From Flagellimonas sp. MMG031 (GTDB taxonomy: Bacteria; Bacteroidota; Bacteroidia; Flavobacteriales; Flavobacteriaceae), in the NCBI RefSeq assembly GCF_040112705.1, contig NZ_CP157804.1:2474001-2538000 (forward strand): 64,000 bases of DNA. The letters are read 5' to 3'. Made by a program: the position numbers and the translations under genes. Shown piece by piece: positions 34,478-42,241 of the stretch. How positions within the stretch are numbered: position 1 is the first letter of the stretch; the number at the start of each line of letters is the position of its first letter. The notes under the pieces are model-generated. The model had not been told where the DNA came from. It did no database searches and was given only the letters and a program-made list of their open reading frames with translations.

Positions 34478-36889
34478 ATGAAAAAAGCACTCCGTATTTC
34501 GTTGAAAACCATCGGTGTTCTTCTGTTATTAGTTTTAGTAGGAGGACTGTTAGGATGGTGGTATTTACGCTCACAATTCCTGGATTTTGAGGATGACTAC
34601 ACGGAAAGGACAGAAATACCGTCAGTGACTATTGATGGTTACACGTTTCTGGACCGAAATGGAAATGGCCAGTTGGATGTATACGAAGACAGCCGTCAAC
34701 CTATTGAGGCTAGGGTAGCGAATGTACTTTCCCAAATGACTGTGGAGGAGAAAATCCACTTATTGAAGGGTTCTGGAATGGCTTCCGGCATGGGAATGGT
34801 GGAACCGGGAGAAGGCATTCCCGGAGTGGTGGGTACCATTGTGTCCACACCACGGCTCGGCATTCCGAGTATCAATCTCTCCGATGGGCCGGCGGGGCTC
34901 AGAATAGAACCTAAACGTGATGGTATAGATCGAACATTTTACTGCACCGCATTCCCTATAGCTACGCTGTTGGCATCAACATGGAACACCGAATTAGTGG
35001 AAAATGTGGGCAATGCCATGGGCAATGAAGCACTTGAATATGGTATCGATGTCATATTGGGCCCGGGAGCAAACATTCACCGACACCCGTTTTGTGGACG
35101 AAATTTTGAATACTATTCCGAAGACCCACTAGTGACCGGGAAAATTGGGGCTGCCATGGTCAATGGCATAGAATCCAACGGTGTTGGAACTTCCGTGAAG
35201 CATTTTGTGGCCAACAACCAAGAGACCAATAGAAACTATAATGACACAAGGGTTTCCGACAGGGCCATGCGTGAAATCTATCTTAAAGGATTTGAAATCA
35301 TCGTGGAAGATGCACAACCGTGGACCATTATGTCATCTTACAACAAGGTAAATGGCACCTATACCTCAGAGAGCAAGCATTTATTGACCGATGTATTACG
35401 AAACGATTGGGGATTTGAAGGATTGGTGATGTCCGATTGGTTTGGAGGGAACGATGCAGTGGCTATGGTCAATGCCGGGAACGACCTATTGGAGCCTGGC
35501 ACCAAAAAACAATGGAAAGCCCTAACGGCAGGTTACGAGGACGGTTCTTTGAATATGGATGCCGTAGATACTTCGGTAAAACGTATTTTGACATTGATTT
35601 TCAAGAGTAAAAAAATGACCGATTTTACCTTTGGTGAAAATCCCGATTTGGAAGCCCATGCGGCCATTACGCGAAAATCAGCATCGGAAGGAATGGTATT
35701 GTTGAAAAATGATGATGCACTTCCCTTGGAAAAAGGACAGAATGTAGCATTGCTCGGAGTGTATTCGTACGATTTTATTGCTGGAGGCACAGGTTCCGGC
35801 GATGTAAACGAAGCCTATACGATTTCTTTGGAAGAGGGACTCATCAATGCCGGATTCCGTGTGAGCCCCACTGCAAAGCAGGCTTATCAAAAACACAGGG
35901 CAGCCAATGAAGAGGCCTTTGAAAAACCCGAAGGCATGTCGGCCATGTTCAATCCATATCTTCCTCCCGAGATCAGCTACGATAATGATTTAATGAAAAC
36001 CATCGCTGCAGAAAGTGATTTGGCCATCATCACCATTGGCCGAAACAGCGGTGAGGGCGGTGACAGGGTCGTTGCGAACGATTTTCTGTTGTCCGACAAG
36101 GAAAAGGAGATGCTGAGCACGACTTGTGAGGTCTTTCAAAAAGCAGGAAAAAAGGTTATTGTGGTGTTGAACATTGGTGGTGTCATCGAAACAGCTTCGT
36201 GGAAAAACCAACCGGATGCCATTGTACTCGCATGGCAAGGCGGGCAAGAAGGTGGTAACGCCGTAGCGGATATTTTGAGCGGAGACGTTAACCCCAGTGG
36301 AAAATTGACCATGACCTTCCCTGTTGATGTGGCAGATCATGCCAGCAATGCAAATTTCCCGCAAAACGGTTTGCCCATGCAAATAACGGATATGTTGTTT
36401 GGCAAGGATGAAGTTCCGGAAGATGAAATGGTAAAGGATGTCGATTATACCAATTATGAGGAGGGGATTTATGTGGGCTACCGTCATTTTGACAAAGCAG
36501 GTGTGGAGGTTTCCTACCCCTTTGGTTATGGGCTTTCCTATACCAGTTTTGAATACGGCGATATGGAAATGTGGCAAGAAAATGATACCATTAAAGTATC
36601 TGTTCCCGTAACCAATATGGGGGAATCAGCAGGGAAAGAGATTGTTCAATTCTACGTTTCCAAGGATTCCACTCAAATCGATAGACCCGAGCAAGAACTT
36701 AAGGCCTTTGCCAAAACAAAATTACTCGGTGCAGGAGCAACAGATACGCTTCGCGTCAACATTCCTGTGAACTATCTGAGGTATTGGAACAAGAATCAAT
36801 CGCAATGGTCGCTGGAACCGGGAAGCTACACCATACAGGCAGCCGCTTCTTCGCGTGACATCAAAAAGGCAACAAAAATTGAATTATAA
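34478..36889 (+). CDS. bglX: Glycoside hydrolase family 3 (beta-glucosidase-like)
   Basis: The 803-aa GH3 enzyme has an N-terminal membrane anchor (about 10-28), an EF-hand-like DRNGNGQLDVYED calcium loop (about 58-70), the (beta/alpha)8 domain (about 85-360) with the nucleophile Asp in GLVMSDWFGG and the RNFEYYSEDPLVTG motif, the alpha/beta sandwich domain (about 390-600), and a C-terminal fibronectin-III-like domain (about 680-790). It probably hydrolyses beta-glucosides in the periplasm or at the membrane. The exact substrate is unknown. It ends before a strong terminator. Confidence 0.92.
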   Translation: MKKALRISLKTIGVLLLLVLVGGLLGWWYLRSQFLDFEDDYTERTEIPSVTIDGYTFLDRNGNGQLDVYEDSRQPIEARVANVLSQMTVEEKIHLLKGSGMASGMGMVEPGEGIPGVVGTIVSTPRLGIPSINLSDGPAGLRIEPKRDGIDRTFYCTAFPIATLLASTWNTELVENVGNAMGNEALEYGIDVILGPGANIHRHPFCGRNFEYYSEDPLVTGKIGAAMVNGIESNGVGTSVKHFVANNQETNRNYNDTRVSDRAMREIYLKGFEIIVEDAQPWTIMSSYNKVNGTYTSESKHLLTDVLRNDWGFEGLVMSDWFGGNDAVAMVNAGNDLLEPGTKKQWKALTAGYEDGSLNMDAVDTSVKRILTLIFKSKKMTDFTFGENPDLEAHAAITRKSASEGMVLLKNDDALPLEKGQNVALLGVYSYDFIAGGTGSGDVNEAYTISLEEGLINAGFRVSPTAKQAYQKHRAANEEAFEKPEGMSAMFNPYLPPEISYDNDLMKTIAAESDLAIITIGRNSGEGGDRVVANDFLLSDKEKEMLSTTCEVFQKAGKKVIVVLNIGGVIETASWKNQPDAIVLAWQGGQEGGNAVADILSGDVNPSGKLTMTFPVDVADHASNANFPQNGLPMQITDMLFGKDEVPEDEMVKDVDYTNYEEGIYVGYRHFDKAGVEVSYPFGYGLSYTSFEYGDMEMWQENDTIKVSVPVTNMGESAGKEIVQFYVSKDSTQIDRPEQELKAFAKTKLLGAGATDTLRVNIPVNYLRYWNKNQSQWSLEPGSYTIQAAASSRDIKKATKIEL

Positions 36890-36950
36890 GTTTAATTGGT
36901 TCTCATTTACATCGTGGGACCGCTTGATTCATGGATAGTGTGTTTAGATG

Positions 36951-36992
36951 AGGGATGCCTGTTTTACCAAAACGTGGCGTCCCTTATTTTTT
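36951..36992 (+). terminator. Bidirectional terminator after the GH3 gene
   Basis: AGGGATGCC (36951-36959) pairs with GGCGTCCCT (36976-36984) with one G-U pair, and an inner GTTTT/AAAAC stem extends it. TATTTTTTTT follows on the plus strand. Its right arm reaches the stop codon of the converging methyltransferase gene. Confidence 0.85.
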
Positions 36993-37607
36993 TTGACCTA
37001 AAAAACGGATTACCGAACCTTTGCCCACGTGACCATCTCCTTCGTTCAACGTCATGGTCATTTTTTTAAGTTCCAAAAATTCAAAATTGGCGAAATCGGT
37101 TTCCAATTCTTCCAACGAAAACAGATAATCCACATTATTGGGACCACCTACTTTCGGATTTTTCTTTTTAAACGCTAGATGGTCTTTGCTGAAGCCTTCA
37201 AAAATCACGGTGCCGCCTTTTTTTAGATAATTGTTCAGCAACTTATGATACCTAGAGCGGATATGGGGCGGAAAATGGGCATATATCAACGCTATGGCAT
37301 CAAATTGTTCGGGTTGATAGTGAAGCATCGGAAGTTCACCGACCACATAATCCAATTCAACACCTTTCTTTTCGGCTAATTGGAGTGCTTTTCGTTGTCC
37401 TGCCTCGCTTATATCAAAAGCAGATACCTTCCAGCCCAATTGTGCGGCATAAACCGCATTTCTACCTTCACCCTCGGCAGGAAATAATATGGAACCAGGC
37501 TGTAAATTTTTCAGTTTTTCCTTCAAATAGGCATTGGGAGCGGTTCCATAAACGTATTCTTGCTGCCCAAATCGGGTATTCCACATTTCAAGCCAGTCGT
37601 TTTGCAT
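36984..37607 (-). CDS. Class I SAM-dependent methyltransferase (TehB/TPMT-like)
   Basis: The 207-aa protein has the SAM-binding motif I GSILFPAEGEGRNAVYAAQLG, motif II WKVSAFDISEAG, and later YAHFPPHIRSRYHKLL. The type resembles tellurite-resistance TehB and thiopurine methyltransferases, which methylate small toxic molecules; the substrate here is unknown. It has no signal peptide. It converges with the GH3 gene. Confidence 0.83.
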   Translation of the reverse strand: MQNDWLEMWNTRFGQQEYVYGTAPNAYLKEKLKNLQPGSILFPAEGEGRNAVYAAQLGWKVSAFDISEAGQRKALQLAEKKGVELDYVVGELPMLHYQPEQFDAIALIYAHFPPHIRSRYHKLLNNYLKKGGTVIFEGFSKDHLAFKKKNPKVGGPNNVDYLFSLEELETDFANFEFLELKKMTMTLNEGDGHVGKGSVIRFLGQKK

Positions 37608-37664
37608 GCTTTAAGTTGATTTTGACCTAAAATTAACGCAATTCCTTTAACCGGTAAAAATCAA

Positions 37665-38249
37665 TTACTCCATACTCACAATCCCTGTGGTGGTGCCATC
37701 GTGCATGTATTTGGAGGCAGCATACAGCAGAAGTGATTCACTTTTGGGGTTTTGGATGATGGTTTTATATGCCCAACTGTATTTTGATCCGCCGCTACTC
37801 ATCATGGTAAATTGAGAAGATTCATAAAATGGGATTCGGCCACGCACACCTTCATGTTTTGTGATGTAGCTTCGCGGTATCGCAATCGTGTACCGTTCCG
37901 CATTGATGTTATCGTCAAATATGCTGTTTTCCACCTTACCCAAGACAAAAGTGACACCTGTCGGGATTTCGGTCAAAATAAAAAAACCATTGGAATCCAC
38001 CTCAAAACCAAATGATTGGTCATCCAAATCATAAGTAGTCCCTACATTAAAGGTCGTTTCTTCCAAAATAGGTTTCAAGTTAATGCCCCCTATAAAATTC
38101 TGTACTTGAATATGGTCAAAAGATAGTGAAGGAGTCCTTTTTACAAAGTAACGGTCTGGATTGATATGCCGTTTGAGCACCAAATATCCCAGAACTATCA
38201 AACCGAATACTACAGCTAGGAGTATTCCCAAAGTTTTAAATCGCATCAT
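37665..38249 (-). CDS. Hypothetical membrane-anchored protein
   Basis: The 194-aa product (start at the ATG pair 38247-38249/38244-38246) has one N-terminal membrane helix (about 5-25) and a soluble beta-rich domain of about 160 aa. I do not recognise the domain. Upstream in-frame sequence is open for another 35 codons, but these lack conservation signs and overlap the region before menB. It sits 57 bases from the methyltransferase gene and probably shares a transcript. Confidence 0.6.
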   Translation of the reverse strand: MMRFKTLGILLAVVFGLIVLGYLVLKRHINPDRYFVKRTPSLSFDHIQVQNFIGGINLKPILEETTFNVGTTYDLDDQSFGFEVDSNGFFILTEIPTGVTFVLGKVENSIFDDNINAERYTIAIPRSYITKHEGVRGRIPFYESSQFTMMSSGGSKYSWAYKTIIQNPKSESLLLYAASKYMHDGTTTGIVSME

Positions 38250-38455
38250 GTGGTAAATGTATATGGAAATCCTAAAACACAATGCTGCCAATTGACGGAT
38301 GCCCCGTTTGATCTGACGAATGAAGTGATTTGGCCAAAATTCATCCAAATCCAAGCTTTTTTGTACATCTTAAACAATAGAGGTTTGATTAACCAAATCA
38401 GAATCGGTCATAACGTAGAATTTCCGTTATTTTGTGATAAACAAAACAGACATTT

Positions 38456-39298
38456 ATGGAATCACCCAACTGGCAGACAGCCATGGAATTTGAGGATATC
38501 ACCTATAAAAAATATAATGGCGTAGCCCGGATTGCTTTTAACCGCCCCGATGTACGCAATGCATTCCGCCCCAAAACGACCAGTGAACTTTACAAAGCCT
38601 TTTATGATGCCCAAGAGGACACCTCCATTGGGGTTGTGCTCCTTTCTGGGGAAGGGCCATCGTCCAAGGATGGTAAATGGGCCTTTTGCAGTGGTGGCGA
38701 CCAAAAAGCTAGGGGCCATAAAGGATATGTTGGCGAGGATGGCTACCACAGGTTGAATATTTTAGAAGTCCAGCGATTGATTCGTTTTATGCCCAAGGTG
38801 GTCATTGCCGTGGTGCCAGGTTGGGCCGTTGGGGGAGGGCATAGCCTTCATGTGGTCTGTGATATGACCCTTGCCAGCAAGGAACACGCCATTTTTAAAC
38901 AGACTGATGCCGATGTGACCAGTTTTGACGGGGGGTATGGTTCTGCCTATCTGGCCAAAATGGTCGGACAGAAAAAAGCACGGGAGATTTTCTTTTTGGG
39001 AAGGAACTACTCGGCACAAGAAGCGTATGAAATGGGAATGGTGAATGCCGTTATCCCGCACGATGAATTGGAGGATACCGCCTACCAATGGGCCCAAGAA
39101 ATTTTGGCCAAGTCCCCAACATCCATTAAAATGCTCAAATTTGCCATGAACCTTACCGATGATGGTATGGTGGGTCAACAAGTGTTCGCGGGAGAAGCCA
39201 CGCGACTGGCGTACATGACCGACGAGGCCAAAGAGGGCAGGAATGCCTTTTTGGAAAAGCGCAAGCCCGATTTTGGCAAGGATAAGTGGATTCCATAA
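38456..39298 (+). CDS. menB: 1,4-dihydroxy-2-naphthoyl-CoA synthase
   Basis: MenB closes the naphthoquinone ring of menaquinone by converting O-succinylbenzoyl-CoA. The 280-aa crotonase-fold protein has the segment GKWAFCSGGDQKARGHKGYVGEDG, the oxyanion-hole Gly in VPGWAVGGGHSLHVVCDMT, and the catalytic region FDGGYGSAYLAKMVGQKKAREIFFLGR, all MenB-specific. No other men gene is adjacent. It is the only quinone gene in the window. Confidence 0.96.
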   Translation: MESPNWQTAMEFEDITYKKYNGVARIAFNRPDVRNAFRPKTTSELYKAFYDAQEDTSIGVVLLSGEGPSSKDGKWAFCSGGDQKARGHKGYVGEDGYHRLNILEVQRLIRFMPKVVIAVVPGWAVGGGHSLHVVCDMTLASKEHAIFKQTDADVTSFDGGYGSAYLAKMVGQKKAREIFFLGRNYSAQEAYEMGMVNAVIPHDELEDTAYQWAQEILAKSPTSIKMLKFAMNLTDDGMVGQQVFAGEATRLAYMTDEAKEGRNAFLEKRKPDFGKDKWIP

Positions 39299-39360
39299 GG
39301 CAATTTACAGCTACCAACAAACAATTTATAGTTACCCATTGTCATTTTCTGAGGGAGTGA

Positions 39361-39453
39361 AATGGTTGAGACATCTATATTTCTCGATTGTGCTCGAAAT
39401 GACAAGAAATGAACAACTGTAGTTGTCACATCGAGCGAAGTCGAGATGCGTCT
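39361..39453. repeat. Palindromic repeat after menB
   Basis: TTTCTCGATTGTGCTCGAAATGAC and GTCACATCGAGCGAAGTCGAGAT are members of the GTCA...TGAC repeat family in opposite orientations, 30 bp apart. Confidence 0.6.
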
Positions 39454-39460
39454 TGGATTA

Positions 39461-39613
39461 TTCAGGATGGCCTAAAATTGAAAAGAGCCCTGCCACTTGG
39501 GTCAGGACTCTTTTACGAGAACACTATATGAAAATGAAAAAATTACTTTCGTTTTTTATTACATAGTAAAAGTACCACCACTGTTCCCATAAAAGAAATT
39601 ATTGTTGTCAAGT
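39461..39613. repeat. Microprotein cassette, copy 1 of a tandem duplication
   Basis: About 153 bp from TTCAGGATGG to TTGTCAAGT is nearly identical to 39748-39900, with an offset of exactly 287 bp. Each copy contains, on the minus strand, the coding end of a small membrane protein followed by a terminator hairpin. The 39299-39946 gap holds these cassettes, the hairpin at 39701 and the repeat at 39361. Confidence 0.9.
39481..39514 (-). terminator. Terminator of microprotein cassette 1
   Basis: Read on the minus strand, AAAAGAGTCCTGACC pairs with GGCAGGGCTCTTTT with one wobble and one mismatch and ends in a T run. The plus-strand version has two true mismatches, so the minus strand is the better direction. 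It lies 28 bases after the microprotein stop. Confidence 0.8.
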
Positions 39614-39632
39614 AGCCTTTTGCTGTTGTCAT
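39543..39632 (-). CDS. 29-aa single-pass membrane microprotein
   Basis: The 29-codon frame runs MTTAKGYLTTIIS... to ...LLLCNKKRK: about 18 hydrophobic residues followed by NKKRK, the shape of a single membrane helix with a positive cytoplasmic tail. A dedicated terminator follows, and the cassette has a degenerate second copy 287 bp away with the same C-terminal half. Conserved amino acids between copies (TTIISF and TVVVLLLCNKKRK) support coding. I do not recognise it. Confidence 0.55.
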   Translation of the reverse strand: MTTAKGYLTTIISFMGTVVVLLLCNKKRK

Positions 39633-39700
39633 CTATGTGATTCTTGTAATTCAAGGATTGATAATGGGATTAAAATCAATGCTCTTCAAGAAGCATAAGA

Positions 39701-39722
39701 GGTTGCAGCGATTGGTGCAACC
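39701..39722. repeat. Perfect 7-bp inverted repeat between the cassettes
   Basis: GGTTGCA (39701-39707) and TGCAACC (39716-39722) are exact inverted copies with an 8-base loop. It lies upstream of the intact microprotein gene on the minus strand and could be an operator or an RNA hairpin. Confidence 0.5.
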
Positions 39723-39747
39723 AAGTTGTAGGGAAGCAGACAAAGCT

Positions 39748-39900
39748 TTCAGGATGGCCTAAAATTGAAAAGAGCCCTGCCACTTGGGTCAGGACTCTTT
39801 TACGAGAACACTATATGAAAATGAAAAAATTACTTTCGTTTTTTATTACATAGTAAAAGTACCACCACTGTTACCGTAAATGAAATTATTGTTGTGAAGT
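39748..39900. repeat. Microprotein cassette, copy 2 of a tandem duplication
   Basis: Near-identical to 39461-39613. Differences cluster at the distal end (39880-39900), in the part coding for the N-terminal half of the microprotein. Confidence 0.9.
39768..39801 (-). terminator. Terminator of microprotein cassette 2
   Basis: Same hairpin as at 39481-39514, offset by 287 bp. It lies 28 bases downstream of the copy 2 stop on the minus strand and also serves as the first terminator after the serine hydrolase gene. Confidence 0.8.
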
Positions 39901-39919
39901 GCCCGTATTCTGTGGTTTT
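39830..39919 (-). pseudogene. Second microprotein copy without a start codon
   Basis: The aligned frame reads TTEYGHFTTIISFTVTVV... and ends in the same LLLCNKKRK and stop as the 29-aa microprotein. The codon aligned with its ATG is AAA, and an upstream in-frame TAA precedes it, with no ATG, GTG or TTG between. It is therefore a decayed copy, 27 bases beyond the serine hydrolase stop. Confidence 0.6.
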
Positions 39920-39946
39920 TCGGGCATTTTAGTATATCATATCGAT

Positions 39947-41281
39947 TTAAGGTACTGCTTTTACGATGTTTGACAACACCCCGTTCACATCAAATAGAGG
40001 TTCTTCTGCCAATCCCGTGCGTACCACCACCAAGTCCTTTGATGGAATCATAAACACATATTGCCCTTCATAACCATTGCATGAAAATAGGTCCGTAGGC
40101 ACATCGGGGTACTTGCCCTCTGCGTTCAACCAAAAATGGGCGCCATAGGTACCATCGGAGTTAATGGTCGGGGTGGTGATGTAATCCACCCAATCCGAAC
40201 CGAACAATTGTTCCCCGTTCCAATTCCCCTTATCCAAATACAATTGGCCAAAGCGCGCCCAGTCACGGGTACTGGCCCAGGCGTAGGAAGAGCCCACGTA
40301 GTTTCCGGCAATATCCGCTTCCAACACCATAGAGTACATTCCAATTTTATCAATTAAGGCGGAATATGGGAAATCCAGATACTCTTGATGGGTTCTAAAC
40401 TGCTGACGAAGAATACCCGATAATAAATTTGTGGTTCCCGAAGAATAATTCCAGACCTCTGTTGGCTTGGCGATTGCTTTTTTCTTTTTGGGCTGCTGTG
40501 TCATATCACTGTCCAGAAACAGCATCTTGGTAACATCCGAAATCTTGGTATAATCCTCCTCCCATTCCAATCCACTTTGCATGCGCAGCAGATGGTTCAG
40601 GGTAATATTTTTTCGCTCATCATCCTTCCATTCGGGAATAGGGGCGGGCCAGTCCATCTCCAGTTTCCCTTGATGCTCCAATATTCCGTAGCAGGTGGCC
40701 AATACACTTTTGGTCATAGACCATCCCAATATGGGTGTGTCTTGATCAAAACTGTCCACGTAGCGTTCTGCAATCAGGTGTCCTTTGTACAGAATGAGCA
40801 TGGTGCGCGTTTTTTGGGTCTCGGGCTCAGCAAACGCCATGGCAATGGCCTTGTTGATTTGGTCCATGTCCACCTCTGGAAAAACGGTGTCCTTCGGCGC
40901 AGCCTGACCATAAGGATAGGGAATAGTATCCATAACTTGATTTCGGTTGGGACGAAGGGTCATGGCTTCCGGGTCATAATCTTCGTTGATCAATACCGCA
41001 CCCAGTCCATCGCGATAAACAGCGGTACGCTCCATCAGGCCATACACAGTAGCCGTGGCCGAACGTTCAGTTTCCTTAACCTCGGTGGAAGCCAGTTCCA
41101 CCAGCGGGGCCTTGTTGTCAATTTGGTTCATGCTGGCCGCCGAACGGTGCGCCACATACACCCCGGAGGCCACATTTTTGGCGGCATAGCCGGAAATCAT
41201 ATTCAATTTGGGATAATTCAGGTACACAATCACTCCGATGGCAATGATCAGGAGCAATAAAACACGCTTAAGTAGTTTCAT
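39947..41281 (-). CDS. Serine hydrolase, beta-lactamase family (6-aminohexanoate-dimer hydrolase-like)
   Basis: The 444-aa protein starts at the ATG at 41281 with a hydrophobic membrane anchor (MKLLKRVLLLLIIAIGVIVYL). The nucleophile motif is SMTK (GWSMTKSVLATC) and the second motif is YSS (WNYSSGTTNLL). The motif HTG is not obvious; the family has HSG or related variants near the C-terminus. It is probably a periplasmic esterase or amidase. The frame is open another 133 codons upstream but that part reads as antisense of the pirin gene, so I reject it. It is divergent from pirin with 52 bases between the start codons. Confidence 0.88.
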   Translation of the reverse strand: MKLLKRVLLLLIIAIGVIVYLNYPKLNMISGYAAKNVASGVYVAHRSAASMNQIDNKAPLVELASTEVKETERSATATVYGLMERTAVYRDGLGAVLINEDYDPEAMTLRPNRNQVMDTIPYPYGQAAPKDTVFPEVDMDQINKAIAMAFAEPETQKTRTMLILYKGHLIAERYVDSFDQDTPILGWSMTKSVLATCYGILEHQGKLEMDWPAPIPEWKDDERKNITLNHLLRMQSGLEWEEDYTKISDVTKMLFLDSDMTQQPKKKKAIAKPTEVWNYSSGTTNLLSGILRQQFRTHQEYLDFPYSALIDKIGMYSMVLEADIAGNYVGSSYAWASTRDWARFGQLYLDKGNWNGEQLFGSDWVDYITTPTINSDGTYGAHFWLNAEGKYPDVPTDLFSCNGYEGQYVFMIPSKDLVVVRTGLAEEPLFDVNGVLSNIVKAVP

Positions 41282-41333
41282 GGTTATCAGATGTATTTGT
41301 AACTTTCTGCATCTAAATATAAACATTAAATGT

Positions 41334-42206
41334 ATGTCCAACATCGGATTGATCATCGAGGAACGCAGCAGGGATATCGGTGATTTTTTGGTCGGGCGCT
41401 TGATTCCCTTCCGCAAAAAAAGAATGATCGGCCCGTTTATTTTTATTGACCATATGGGCCCAACGCAATTGGGACCCAAAAAATATATGGATGTAGACCA
41501 ACATCCGCATATGGGACTCTCTACCTTGACCTTTATGCTCGAAGGGGAGATTATCCATGAGGACAGTTTGGGAACACACCAAAGAATTAGGCCGGGTTCC
41601 GTGAACTGGATGACGGCAGGCAAGGGGGTAACCCATACCGAACGAACTCCAAAAGACCTTAGGGATGGGAACACTTTCACCGCCCATGGCTATCAAATTT
41701 GGGTGGCCTTGCCCAAGGAACTTGAGGACATGGAACCACAATTCCACCATATCGATGGGAAGGATATTCCTAAATGGACGGATGGCCAAACGGAGTTCAA
41801 ACTGGTAGCTGGAGAAGGTTATGATAAAAAGTCTCCTGTTCCCGTTCATTCCAACCTATTTATGGTCGAAGTCAAAGCTCCAGAAAGCTATACCCTCAAT
41901 GTCAATGGGCATCTGAAAGGAGAAATCGGTATTTGCATTGTAGAAGGAAGCATAGAAGCCTGCGGTGAACGTGTGGGCCAGGGCAATATTTTGGTGTCCA
42001 AAGTGGAAGATACTTGCAATATCAAACTATATCCGAACACGCACCTGTTACTTTTTGGGGGTGAACCTTTTCCAGAGGAACGCCACATCTATTGGAACTT
42101 TGTTTCTTCCAGTAAGGAAAAATTGGAGCAGGCCAAACAGGCATGGGCCAATAAAACCTTTCCGATGATGGAAAACGATGACACCTACGTCCCTTTGCCC
42201 AATTAG
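41334..42206 (+). CDS. Pirin family protein
   Basis: The 290-aa bicupin protein starts MSNIGLIIEERSRDIGDFLVGRLIPF. The N-terminal cupin holds the iron ligands: two His in DQHPHMGLSTLTFML, a His in IIHEDSLG, and Glu near GEIIHE. Pirins are cupin-fold metalloproteins with quercetinase-like or regulatory activity; the natural substrate is usually unknown. An upstream extension of the frame to 41238 overlaps the divergent gene and was rejected. The gene is followed by the haem c/VCBS lipoprotein 35 bases on. Confidence 0.88.
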   Translation: MSNIGLIIEERSRDIGDFLVGRLIPFRKKRMIGPFIFIDHMGPTQLGPKKYMDVDQHPHMGLSTLTFMLEGEIIHEDSLGTHQRIRPGSVNWMTAGKGVTHTERTPKDLRDGNTFTAHGYQIWVALPKELEDMEPQFHHIDGKDIPKWTDGQTEFKLVAGEGYDKKSPVPVHSNLFMVEVKAPESYTLNVNGHLKGEIGICIVEGSIEACGERVGQGNILVSKVEDTCNIKLYPNTHLLLFGGEPFPEERHIYWNFVSSSKEKLEQAKQAWANKTFPMMENDDTYVPLPN

Positions 42207-42241
42207 TGCCATTGCCACAACCTCTAGACCAAAACCATCCA

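Noticed and set aside
39528-39566. 12-codon plus-strand frame (MKMKKLLSFFIT) inside the duplicated cassette
   Set aside because: It occurs in both copies but is too short and lies antisense to the better supported minus-strand microprotein and terminator.
40577-41260. Open frame of 227 codons on the plus strand opposite the serine hydrolase gene
   Set aside because: Antisense of a gene with signal peptide and SMTK motif; composition is that of a shadow frame, rich in His and Gly.
41282-41680. N-terminal extension of the serine hydrolase frame by 133 codons
   Set aside because: The extra part overlaps the pirin gene in antisense and lacks a signal peptide, while the ATG at 41281 begins a clean membrane anchor.
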